From contig CAYNNP010000242.1 in the NCBI GenBank assembly GCA_964398215.1, positions 1 through 9,975 of the forward strand: 9,975 bases of DNA, in the 5' to 3' direction. The stretch's first letter is position 1; each line of letters opens with the position of its first letter. The notes below the pieces were generated by a model. It was not told the DNA's origin and made no database searches. It saw only the letters and a program-made list of their open reading frames with translations. This document shows, piece after piece, positions 1-6,449 of this stretch. Source of the stretch: CAYNNP01 sp964398215. Its GTDB lineage: Bacteria > Planctomycetota > Planctomycetia > Pirellulales > Pirellulaceae. The translations under genes and the position numbers were made by a program.

Positions 1-1
1 T

Positions 2-58
2 CACGCCCAAAAAATCGAAAGGATTGCGGTCAAAGTTGTGGGTAAAGACAAGGGCTAA
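2..58 (+). CDS. Partial C-terminal end of an unidentified protein
   Basis: An open frame runs in from the left edge and ends at TAA (56-58). It reads HAQKIERIAVKVVGKDKG, a mix of charged and small aliphatic residues that looks like a real protein tail, whereas the other frames here are broken or unremarkable. The stop lies inside the loop of a small GGGC/GCCC hairpin at the start of a repeat-rich stretch, so the repeat may have supplied the stop. Only 18 codons are visible, so no family can be named. It could be a chance open frame. Confidence 0.35.
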   Translation, partial: HAQKIERIAVKVVGKDKG

Positions 59-161
59 CGCCCAAGGCTATATGCTGTCGCCACTTCGTGGCTGCGGAAA
101 GGCTATGCAACATCAGTTTCTAAACAGACACTCGTTTGTGGCGCCACCGCAATTTGTGGTG
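52..161. repeat. Cluster of small intergenic hairpins
   Basis: Four short inverted repeats follow one another. They are GGGC/GCCC (52-55/60-63, loop TAAC), GCCAC/GTGGC (80-84/88-92, loop TTC), the perfect 10-bp palindrome GTGGCGCCAC (138-147), and CACCGC/GTGGTG (145-150/156-161, one G-T pair). The segment from the first hairpin to about 110 has the look of the dispersed intergenic repeats common in Rhodopirellula-type genomes. That family assignment is from memory and untested. No T-tract follows any stem, so these are not classic intrinsic terminators. Confidence 0.5.
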
Positions 162-199
162 TTGAAAAACTGAACAACTCTCAAAAGCGCAAATTCAAA

Positions 200-259
200 A
201 CGCATGAGCGAGGGATAATCTATCTTGATCCGGTCCCTCGTTCACGCGTCGGGTTACCA
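200..259. repeat. Dispersed hairpin repeat, copy 1
   Basis: A 16-base arm at 200-215 pairs with 234-249: 14 Watson-Crick pairs, one G-T pair and one mismatch, around an 18-base loop. The right part (231-259, CGGTCCCTCG followed by GGGTTACCA) recurs at 463-491 with 3 mismatches in 29. The similarity extends left to 208/440, giving a constant 232-base offset between copies. The stem is much better preserved here than in the second copy. Confidence 0.7.
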
Positions 260-273
260 AAAACCAAGCAGTT

Positions 274-411
274 GTAGGCCAGACCGAGGACGCGATACGT
301 GCCAGAACAGCACAAACGCCTCCAATTGTGTCGCAGATATTACACTATCAACGACGTTTCGACTTGCGTCCGAAGTTCCGGCAATGGCAGCGTTTGCTCG
401 GTCCGGCCTAC
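274..411. repeat. MITE-like element with imperfect inverted ends
   Basis: The 17 bases at 274-290 (starting GTAGGCC) match the reverse complement of 395-411 (ending GGCCTAC) at 15 of 17 positions, enclosing a 138-base unit. It lies exactly between the two copies of the neighbouring direct repeat. No transposase frame is present and I see no clear target-site duplication. Alternatives are a structured transcript end or two independent repeat fragments in opposite orientation. Confidence 0.45.
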
Positions 412-431
412 ACCAAGAGCGCAACTCCACA

Positions 432-491
432 AAACGTACGCGAGCGACAATCAATTTTGACTCGGTCCCTCGCTGACGCTTCGGGTTACCA
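432..491. repeat. Dispersed hairpin repeat, copy 2 (degraded stem)
   Basis: This is the second copy of the 200-259 repeat, shifted by 232 bases. CGGTCCCTCG (463-472) and GGGTTACCA (483-491) are intact. The left arm has drifted, so the stem now has several mismatches, for example at 439, 438 and 445. The difference between copies suggests old duplication or independent insertion with decay of this copy. Confidence 0.65.
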
Positions 492-569
492 GGAGAACCC
501 CACTCCGAAACTGACGCGCCGGATCACCAAAATGACTCCGCTAAAAAACAAACACTCGTCAAGAGTTGA

Positions 570-2117
570 CTACTCGTGCCGGAGTTCTTGGCCGTTTGCT
601 TTGCCGATTCGCACTTCCGAATCACTCCACTGCTCGTCCACCCAGTTGCTATGCCCTGGTATCTTCCAGGTTTTGGGGGACGTGGTGATTTGCACCGAGT
701 CGATCCATTTCATGGCCCGTTGCGCTGCAGCGTGTGGCAAGTCTTGGACCGACAGTCCAGAATTTGGATGCTTTCGAAGGATTACAATCTGTTCGCACAC
801 CCGAGCCATTTCGCAGCCAGCAACATCGTAGTGCCAAACCGGAACACTTCGAAACAGGCTTACTAGCGTGCCAGAACTACTGAGTAGCAAATCGCTATCG
901 ATCCAAATCGGTTGGTTGCTTCCAAAGGACCGCCGTGATTCTACATCCGCCAACAAAGCTGCTTCGCGCAGACCCCAAACTCTTAGGCGTCGTGAATTGA
1001 AGATCGCGATTGCATGCCCCGATGGAGAGAATTTGACTGTCGGCATCATGCCAGGATCAGTGCGAATACGGCCAAGTTTCTGTCCATCAATACTTTGAAT
1101 CAGATCCACACCACCGAAAAAAGGAATCGCAATATGGCGACGTCCACCGGAAATGTCAGGCGTGCTCTTTGATGACACTCCCTTGATCGCGTAAAGCTCT
1201 TCACCAGACACGAGGTTGATGCAGAACAGCGTTTGGTCGATCAGAGCGATGACGGTTTCATCATCCAACAGCCTTGCCCAGCGGACACCAACGGAATGGC
1301 CAAGTCGTTCGTCTGTCGGAAGTAGCCGTTTGTTCTTGAGGGTGATTTCTGAACTTTCCCAGCCGGTGCCCATCGCAAAATAGCCACCATTGCCAAGAGC
1401 GTTGTGGCCAACCAAAAACAGTGATCTTCCTGACTCCAAATGATGATCCAGCAGATCAATTCTTTCGTCGCCTTTAAACACTGTTTTCGACTCGTTGGTA
1501 ATCGCATCGAACCGCACCAACCGGTTCACACCGACTTTTTCGGGACTACTGAAACCGTCGCTGACGGAAACTCCAATCGCCGGATTGTCTTTGTTGCCGA
1601 CTAAGAGTGGCGCAGAACATACGTGGTAGTTGTGGATCTTTCCTGTTTTGAAAAGCTGCGCAGGGATGTTCAAATTGTGTGCGGGGGCGGGGTCGGCGTG
1701 AACAGAGAAAGGAAGTGATTCGCCTTTCAGTTCAATTGTTCCGGGGCCCAGCGAAAGTGTTGCGTTTTCTTCAAGCTGTATTGTTGCTGGCGGCAGGTCC
1801 AACGGCGGAAGCGGCTTGGTTTGCTTGACCATTGGAGGTTGCAACCTCAAGCGATTGGCCGCCAAAGCACGTGCTTTTTCTACATACTTCAGATCGTCTT
1901 CGCTCAATTGGGAAAGGTCGATCGATATTTTTTTTCCACTCGAATTGATCAAATAAACACGACCGTCGCGGACCTCGGAGAACGAAGCCTCGATCGAATG
2001 ATTTCCAGAATTGTCGACCCATATACGGGACGTCCCATCGGCTTTTACGGCAGAGCAATGTCCGACAAAGATCCCCATAAGGATGATCAGCGAAATACGT
2101 TTTTGATTGTTGGACAT
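570..2117 (-). CDS. Exported SHD1-domain protein with WD40/beta-propeller-like region
   Basis: The 515-residue product has a type I signal peptide: basic N-end, hydrophobic core at about residues 8-18, likely cleavage after VKA near residue 26. An SLA1-homology-1 (SHD1) domain follows at about 31-80, recognisable by the R-x-W-x-D...G start, the central DGRVYLINSSGKKI strand pair, and the closing LSEDDLKYVEKA. In bacteria SHD1 occurs mainly in planctomycete exported proteins and its role there is unknown. After a Pro-rich linker (about 92-112), residues 160-500 look like irregular beta-propeller blades. The best is VKFSPSGHAIAIF...LRVWGL (361-383), typical of WD40-like repeats. No catalytic motif is visible, so a binding or scaffold role in the periplasm is inferred. 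The ATG at 2115-2117 is the only start that gives an intact signal peptide. It is the second gene of an operon, 25 bases after the HEAT lipoprotein stop, and no clear Shine-Dalgarno site is visible. Confidence 0.85.
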   Translation of the reverse strand: MSNNQKRISLIILMGIFVGHCSAVKADGTSRIWVDNSGNHSIEASFSEVRDGRVYLINSSGKKISIDLSQLSEDDLKYVEKARALAANRLRLQPPMVKQTKPLPPLDLPPATIQLEENATLSLGPGTIELKGESLPFSVHADPAPAHNLNIPAQLFKTGKIHNYHVCSAPLLVGNKDNPAIGVSVSDGFSSPEKVGVNRLVRFDAITNESKTVFKGDERIDLLDHHLESGRSLFLVGHNALGNGGYFAMGTGWESSEITLKNKRLLPTDERLGHSVGVRWARLLDDETVIALIDQTLFCINLVSGEELYAIKGVSSKSTPDISGGRRHIAIPFFGGVDLIQSIDGQKLGRIRTDPGMMPTVKFSPSGHAIAIFNSRRLRVWGLREAALLADVESRRSFGSNQPIWIDSDLLLSSSGTLVSLFRSVPVWHYDVAGCEMARVCEQIVILRKHPNSGLSVQDLPHAAAQRAMKWIDSVQITTSPKTWKIPGHSNWVDEQWSDSEVRIGKANGQELRHE

Positions 2118-2142
2118 GGGTTTGCTTTTAGGAAAGCGGATG

Positions 2143-2874
2143 TCACTGAACTTTAGAATCTAACTTCGCGGTCACCAAACGCGTCTTTGGCTCGGCTGGT
2201 TGCCTTGGTGCTTGAAGAGCGGCAATCCATTTTTGTGGATCCGCCCCATGGTCTTGCCCTGTCACTGATTTCAACGAATTGATCACTAGCTCTTGTGTCG
2301 CAGGATTGCGGTCGTTCAATGCGGTTTGCAGTGACTGGACCGCAACGGCCCCCTTGTGATTCGACAGGGCAGCAAGCGCGGCGTGTTTGACGTCTTCGTC
2401 TGTCTCGGAGCCAGCAGTTTTTGCGAGCGCACTGGCAGCTTCGGGCTCAGAGCGACGGCCGAGTGCACGGCAGGCTTCCATTCTGACTTTCGTATTTTCG
2501 TCTTCGAGACCAAGGTCAATGATCCGCATCGGACTTACCGCTGTAATTTTTCCAGCTGCGTTGACCGCGAGCCGCCGCATCTCTGAACTCTTGTCGTTCA
2601 GCATGATTTTTTCAAGATGATGAGTCCAAAACGTTTGACGCTCGTTTGACATCGAATCAATCGAGGAGGCAAGTCTTGAAAGCTCGGTGCGACGCGTGTG
2701 GTCGGTAACCCCAAGTTCTTCGTCTGCCTTCCATTCACGAATGGAAAAATAGGGGTTCGCAGCCTTGATTGCGTACAACGGTCCATCCTGGCAACCGCAC
2801 ACCAACAACGACAACGCACTGAAAGCCAGTACGGTGATTCGCTGAACATTTGAGAACTCAGAGTTCTGTGACAT
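2143..2874 (-). CDS. HEAT-repeat lipoprotein
   Basis: The frame is open to a TTG at 2925, but I choose the ATG at 2872-2874. It gives a normal lipoprotein signal (n-region MSQNSEFSNVQR, hydrophobic stretch, lipobox LVCGC with the lipidated Cys at residue 28), whereas the TTG would put the Cys at residue 45. The mature protein begins CQDGPLYAIKAANPYFSIREW, a segment I associate with planctomycete HEAT lipoproteins. Residues about 96-205 form roughly three HEAT/ARM-type helical repeats, with cores SSEMRRLAVNAAGK, NTKVRMEACRALGR and DEDVKHAALAALS. The tail motif TGQDHGADPQKW is typical of the final repeat in such proteins. It is probably membrane-anchored and protein-binding. It is the first gene of a two-gene operon with the SHD1/propeller protein, so the two may act in the same envelope complex (inference). 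Confidence 0.82.
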   Translation of the reverse strand: MSQNSEFSNVQRITVLAFSALSLLVCGCQDGPLYAIKAANPYFSIREWKADEELGVTDHTRRTELSRLASSIDSMSNERQTFWTHHLEKIMLNDKSSEMRRLAVNAAGKITAVSPMRIIDLGLEDENTKVRMEACRALGRRSEPEAASALAKTAGSETDEDVKHAALAALSNHKGAVAVQSLQTALNDRNPATQELVINSLKSVTGQDHGADPQKWIAALQAPRQPAEPKTRLVTAKLDSKVQ

Positions 2875-3083
2875 TCTTGTTCCGCTGCTCGAAAACGCTT
2901 GTGGAGACAATTCGACGGCACTCAATTGACGTCGCTTTTCCGAGAGTTAACAAACTCAACGCCCTCAAACCAAGGTCAGTTGCCTCTCCGTTTCCTCACG
3001 CAGCCGTGAAACGTCTCAATGCAGTCGTGAAACCTTTCAATGCAGCCGTGAAACCCGCCGTGAGTTTCCGATAGGTAGCACCG
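2875..3083. other. Intergenic region: operon leader plus tandem repeat
   Basis: These 209 bases lie between the end of the radical SAM gene and the start of the lipoprotein gene, both on the minus strand. The region must hold the 3' end of the first transcript and probably the operon promoter, but I find no convincing -35/-10 pair. The structured part is the 21-bp tandem repeat at 3000-3061. The TTG at 2925 extends the lipoprotein frame into this region but is unlikely to be the start. Confidence 0.5.
3000..3061. repeat. 21-bp tandem repeat, about three copies
   Basis: Three consecutive units start with GCAGYCGTGAAAC: 3000-3020, 3021-3041 and a shorter one at 3042-3061. The first two differ at only a few positions (C/T at the fourth core pyrimidine, and GTC versus CTT before TCAAT). 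The period is a multiple of three, but no credible gene overlaps it. It ends 22 bases from the radical SAM stop codon. It could be a simple slippage tract, a repeated protein-binding site, or a remnant of repetitive coding sequence. Confidence 0.75.
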
Positions 3084-4259
3084 CTATGGGTTTTCCATTC
3101 TCAGCACCGGCAGACGGCCGCGGGCGTCAATCTGGTCGCGGATTGACTGGGGCGTTGCGTCTTGCGGTCTTTCGCGGTCCGAGGGGCTGACAGCGGGTTC
3201 CCGGTACAAGCTGCCTTGTCGAGTTCCACGATCGCGAAACATCTGCTGGATCGCATTTCGTAAAAAGGATTTTTGCAAACACCATTTGGGTTCAATCAAG
3301 AAATTCGACGGTGCATCACCACTGATGCGTTCAACAATCGTTGTCGGCGGGATCCTTTCTAAGAAATCGACTGCGGTCCGAATGTAATCGTCGCGATCCA
3401 TCATCTTGACTTTGCCAGCCAGAACTTCGTCGCCCAGTGGAGTGCCGCGGACCGAGTATAAGTTGTGTAGTTTGACAGCATCAAACCCAAGCTCACAAAC
3501 CGCGTCAGCCGTCTCCATCATCATGGCATGTGTTTCACCAGGGATGCCCAAAATCACATGAGCACATGTCTCGAATCCACGGTCACGACTTCGGTCCATC
3601 GCATTGATCATGTCGGCGTGCGTGTGAGCACGATTCATCCAGTCCAGACTTTGCTGATGAACCGATTGCATTCCGTATTCAAGCGAGACATAGTGATCGC
3701 GTGCCATCGATTCCAACAGCTGAAGCACCGATTCCGGGACACAATCGGGACGTGTTCCAATCGCCAGGCCAACGACTTCTGGGTGCAAGCCGAGCGCCAG
3801 TTCGTAGACTTCGGCTAGTTGTTCGACGGGAGCATACGTGTTGGTGGCGGGCTGAAAATATGCGATGAACCCTTTGACTTTGTCATACCGCTCACGAACA
3901 GTCTGAATCCCGCTTTCCAGTTGCTCGCTGACCTGTTTCAGGCGAACCCGCCGGGAGGGACTGAACGAGCGATTGTCGCAGAAATTGCAGCCTCCCCGGG
4001 TCACCGCACCATCGACATTTGGACAGGTAAAACCAGCATCAATGCTGACACGCTGGATTCGGCCACCAAACCGTCTTTTTAAGGACGCACCGAACGCATT
4101 CAGCAAAAGTCCCTCATTTTGCCACGCCAAACGGTCTTTTGTGGTCGGATTCTGCACAGGATAAGTTGCCAAACGGAAGTTTAAGGTCAAAATGAGAGTG
4201 CTTGGCAGGGGATTGCATGTCAAGCTTTGGTGATGTCCTGAATCCAGACGCTCCGGCAA
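3084..4259 (-). CDS. Radical SAM protein, TIGR01212/YhcC family
   Basis: The protein carries the YhcC-type cluster motif Cys79-X11-Cys91-X2-Cys94 (CPNVDGAVTRGGCNFC), which ligates a [4Fe-4S] cluster that cleaves S-adenosylmethionine. Further family landmarks in order are AYFQPATNTYAPVE (about 133-146), GLAIGTRPDC (164-173), LEYGMQSVHQQSLDWMNRAH, the GIPGE loop, and KLHNLYSVRGTPL. The C-terminal helical domain contains APSNFLIEPKW. The substrate of this family is not established, so no reaction is assigned. Conserved sequence begins near residue 50. The first 45 residues are poorly protein-like and the start shown is TTG; alternative starts are TTG at 4190 or 4172 and GTG at 4157, none with a clear Shine-Dalgarno site. 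The true protein may be about 35 residues shorter. It is transcribed divergently from the FHA gene across 75 bases. Confidence 0.9.
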   Translation of the reverse strand: MPERLDSGHHQSLTCNPLPSTLILTLNFRLATYPVQNPTTKDRLAWQNEGLLLNAFGASLKRRFGGRIQRVSIDAGFTCPNVDGAVTRGGCNFCDNRSFSPSRRVRLKQVSEQLESGIQTVRERYDKVKGFIAYFQPATNTYAPVEQLAEVYELALGLHPEVVGLAIGTRPDCVPESVLQLLESMARDHYVSLEYGMQSVHQQSLDWMNRAHTHADMINAMDRSRDRGFETCAHVILGIPGETHAMMMETADAVCELGFDAVKLHNLYSVRGTPLGDEVLAGKVKMMDRDDYIRTAVDFLERIPPTTIVERISGDAPSNFLIEPKWCLQKSFLRNAIQQMFRDRGTRQGSLYREPAVSPSDRERPQDATPQSIRDQIDARGRLPVLRMENP

Positions 4260-4334
4260 ACTCGGTGTCGGTCAAGCGTAAGCGGTTAGGACCCGAGGAT
4301 CAGTTTAACGAACAAAAACAATTGAGATAGTTGC

Positions 4335-4784
4335 GTGAGTGAAGAAGAAGCACCAGTATTCGCGGGACAATTCGGACAGCTAACGCCAACAGGCGGTGGC
4401 GATCCCATCCCGCTAATCAAAGAACGCTTGTTGGTCGGGCGTCGTGAAGAGTGTGATATCCAATTGCGATTCTCGAACGTTTCTTCGCAGCATTGCCGGA
4501 TGACGCTGGAGCAAGGTTACTGGTTCGTGCGTGATCTCAATAGCCGGAACGGTGTCAAAGTCGACCGCCGGCCTGTCATTCGAAAGCGGCTGGATCCCAA
4601 TTGCAAGGTTTCGATCGCGCGGCACGAGTACACCGTCGAGTACGATCCGCATTCGCTGGGAGCCTATGGACCGCCGCCACCAGACGATGATTACATGGAC
4701 GAAATCAAGCACACGTCGCTAATGGACCGAGCCGGTCTGAAGCGGCGCGATGACAAAAACCGATACAGCAATCGGAAAAATTAG
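4335..4784 (+). CDS. Small FHA-domain protein
   Basis: The 149-residue protein is a near-complete forkhead-associated (FHA) domain, which binds phosphothreonine peptides. The signature residues are present: Gly35-Arg36 (LLVGRREECDI), Ser50 and His53 (SSQHCRMTL), and Asn72-Gly73 (DLNSRNGVKV). The domain covers about residues 12-105. A Pro/Asp-rich linker (PPPPDDDYMDE, about 113-123) and a short basic tail follow. There is no signal peptide, so it should act in the cytoplasm, probably reading Ser/Thr kinase output. No kinase or phosphatase is adjacent. The start is GTG at 4335, since no in-frame ATG lies nearby and this leaves the whole domain intact. The C-terminus may be truncated: a single-base shift in the A5 run at 4776-4780 would add 44 protein-like residues, ending at the TGA at 4913-4915. 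Confidence 0.85.
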   Translation: MSEEEAPVFAGQFGQLTPTGGGDPIPLIKERLLVGRREECDIQLRFSNVSSQHCRMTLEQGYWFVRDLNSRNGVKVDRRPVIRKRLDPNCKVSIARHEYTVEYDPHSLGAYGPPPPDDDYMDEIKHTSLMDRAGLKRRDDKNRYSNRKN

Positions 4785-5075
4785 CGCGTGCGAAATCGAT
4801 CGTAACCCGTGGCCTTGATCACAAGGCCGTGGCGAACGACGTCAATACATTCGGCGAACTGCGTAAAGCCGAAAGTCTTGACTTGTTGATCTATTTGCGT
4901 CGCATATTTCTGTGAGCCGATGGGCGATGGCCCCGGTTATCTGACGGTCTGGTTGTGCTCGAAACCGGGGCTATCGCCCGGCGGCTCAAAAGGGCTCGGA
5001 ATCATGAGTGCACCTCCTGAATCCCCGAAAGCCTTACGAACGCCGTTATCGTCGACGGCTGGTTTCCCAGCTGGC
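4785..5075. other. Convergent intergenic region
   Basis: These 291 bases separate the FHA gene and the minus-strand HEAT gene, whose 3' ends face each other. From 4785 to 4912 the plus +2 frame looks like coding sequence without its own start (possible FHA tail). A compact hairpin (GGCCTTG 4811-4817, loop ATCA, CAAGGCC 4822-4828) and the large hairpin 4913-4988 follow. Next to the minus-strand stop, 5058-5071 can form a GCTGG/CCAGC stem, reading GAAA in the loop on the minus strand. None has a T-tract. Together they could end both transcripts. Confidence 0.5.
4913..4988. repeat. Large inverted repeat (26-bp arms) between convergent genes
   Basis: The 26-base arm 4913-4938 (TGAGCCGATGGGCG...) pairs with 4963-4988 (...GGCGGCTCA) at all but three positions, and two of those three are G-T pairs when transcribed from the plus strand. 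The loop is 24 bases. The outermost bases TGAGCCG/CGGCTCA are identical to those of the hairpin at 8517-8593, which points to one repeat family. Its position between converging genes suits a bidirectional transcript end or mRNA-stabilising structure, but its origin may be a MITE-like dispersed repeat. Confidence 0.8.
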
Positions 5076-6449
5076 TTAGGCGACATCGCGTTCGATGGAA
5101 ACCAATTGCTCGGGCACGCCCTGAAGCGAATCCAGCGCGACTTCCAAAAGGTCTGGGTCGTTCGCCAGTAGATTGCTAATGTGCGCTTTCGGATCTGGAA
5201 CCCAAGTTTTGTACGCGGCTGTTAGCAACGTGACAAACTCGTAATTGCAAGATCCTAAGCAGCGTTTAAGCGTACGGTCGGTTGAATCCAACTGCTGCTC
5301 TGAAAGCTCTTTTTGCGACGCTAACGCAACCAAGCCGGCAAAAACGCAGTGTGGAACCCCGCCCTCCAGCAGCTCTGTCGCTGAGTCCAACGCGCGGTCG
5401 TCCAGTTCGCCCAGCCGCGAAATCGCACACAACGATTTTGCTTGGATCTCCGAATTACGATCTTGAACCAAGTCACGCAAGACTTCAGCAATCGGTTCGG
5501 CACTCGGCATCTGTTCGACAGTCGATATCGTATTCAGCACGATCGCTGAATTACGCGAACGCAATCGCTCAATCAACAATCTTTCCTGTTGCGCTGACGG
5601 CGCGTTGTTCGTTGGCAGATGTCTCACAGCAATGATCTGCTCCGAATTCTTGCCTGATTCCAGCAGACGCCACCACTGCTCGGCCGATTGATTCAAATTT
5701 GAACTGCTGGCAGCTTGAGGCTGAAAGAAACTATCGCCGGTTTGATTAAGATACTTCAAGGATTTTTTCATCGGCGAACGCACTTCTGCATTCAAGTCAT
5801 CCGCCCACGCAGGACTCGATTCGCCACGCACCCACGCCGCAATCGCGTTTGTGTATGCCAACCCTGGGTAACCCAAGAACGGTCGCGCCACGGTCGACCA
5901 CTGCGTCGAATCCCAAAACAACGGTTGCTTGGTCACCAATTGAATGTTGCTGCGAATCGCGCCAAGCCCAACGGTCACGCAAGCCATGTCGACCAACTCT
6001 GGAAATCGATCGTACATCGGTATGCTGCGACACAGCACATCTGTGATCCCAGCATTGATCAACGCTGCAGTCGCACCTTCAACGTCTTGGTTGGGTTCGA
6101 TGCCCAACGTAACGGTGCGGGATTCAGCGTGGTAACTGCCTGGCAAACTGCTCTGTCCACTGCATGACCCGCCACCACAGCCACCGCTACTGCAACCACC
6201 ACCATCTCTGGTCTCGCTGGGAACGACATTGATCGTCAAGCCGCTAATATCGCACTGCAAATGTTCACCCACTCGGGCGATCACGGCTTGCGGATCCGTA
6301 CCCGCAGCCGACCAATCCAGCAACTCCGAGCGGCGAATCACTGGGCGTTTGAAACTGTCACCGCCCAAGCAATCGGAAATCTGTTGCAGGTGATACTCAA
6401 TACGTGCCTTTTCTCCGTCAACGACGTTCGGCTTGGTTTTAAAGAACAT
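5076..6449 (-). CDS. HEAT-repeat protein with Cys/Gly-rich loop and peptidase-like N-terminal region
   Basis: The 457-residue protein has no signal peptide or membrane segment. Residues about 15-240 form one region. It includes a Cys/Gly-rich loop (83-98, Cys86, Cys91 and Cys96 evenly spaced by four residues). It also includes a helix pair, INAGITDVL...FPELVDMACVTVGLG (131-163), and a segment, FLGYPGLAYTNAIAAWVRGESSPAW (191-215). From memory this resembles planctomycete proteins that carry HExxH there and a following E/D-rich helix. Here the HE and second H positions read AG and D, so a catalytic zinc site appears absent. Residues about 285-445 are helical HEAT-type repeats (for example RNSEIQAKSLCAISRLGELDDRALDSATELL). 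Function is unknown; a binding or regulatory role is likely. It starts at ATG 6449 preceded by GGAAAAG three bases upstream, the best Shine-Dalgarno-like site in the window. Confidence 0.72.
   Translation of the reverse strand: MFFKTKPNVVDGEKARIEYHLQQISDCLGGDSFKRPVIRRSELLDWSAAGTDPQAVIARVGEHLQCDISGLTINVVPSETRDGGGCSSGGCGGGSCSGQSSLPGSYHAESRTVTLGIEPNQDVEGATAALINAGITDVLCRSIPMYDRFPELVDMACVTVGLGAIRSNIQLVTKQPLFWDSTQWSTVARPFLGYPGLAYTNAIAAWVRGESSPAWADDLNAEVRSPMKKSLKYLNQTGDSFFQPQAASSSNLNQSAEQWWRLLESGKNSEQIIAVRHLPTNNAPSAQQERLLIERLRSRNSAIVLNTISTVEQMPSAEPIAEVLRDLVQDRNSEIQAKSLCAISRLGELDDRALDSATELLEGGVPHCVFAGLVALASQKELSEQQLDSTDRTLKRCLGSCNYEFVTLLTAAYKTWVPDPKAHISNLLANDPDLLEVALDSLQGVPEQLVSIERDVA

Larger units (their letters stand above)
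59..569. other. Gene-free, repeat-rich intergenic stretch
   Basis: About 510 bases separate the left-edge frame from the stop of the minus-strand SHD1 gene. Short open frames exist on both strands but none has protein-like composition, a recognisable domain or a plausible start. The content is small hairpins (52-161), two copies of a ~60-bp direct repeat (200-259 and 432-491), and an element with imperfect inverted ends (274-411). About 78 bases (492-569) next to the SHD1 stop show nothing recognisable. Confidence 0.6.

Noticed and set aside
254..454. A 66-codon minus-strand open frame over the inverted-end element
   Set aside because: It lies almost wholly on repeat DNA, has no recognisable domain, and the same sequence explains the inverted ends better than a protein.
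328..831. A 167-codon plus-strand open frame entering the SHD1 gene
   Set aside because: It runs across the intergenic repeats and then antisense to the well-supported 570-2117 gene, and its composition is Ser/Arg/Cys-rich noise.
2875..2925. N-terminal extension of the HEAT lipoprotein to a TTG start
   Set aside because: It would place the lipobox Cys at residue 45 behind a long polar segment. The ATG at 2874 gives a normal lipoprotein signal.
3000..3061. Tandem repeat considered as a CRISPR array
   Set aside because: The units are directly abutting 21-mers without unique spacers, and no cas gene is present.
4195..4223. Perfect TTGACA -35 box on the minus strand (4218-4223) upstream of the later radical SAM start candidates
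   Set aside because: No acceptable -10 box sits 16-18 bases downstream (the sequence there is CACTCT), so it is not reported as a promoter, although it would fit a shorter gene.
4811..4828. GGCCTTG/CAAGGCC hairpin as an intrinsic terminator for the FHA gene
   Set aside because: No run of T follows the stem, and it falls in a stretch that looks like coding sequence.
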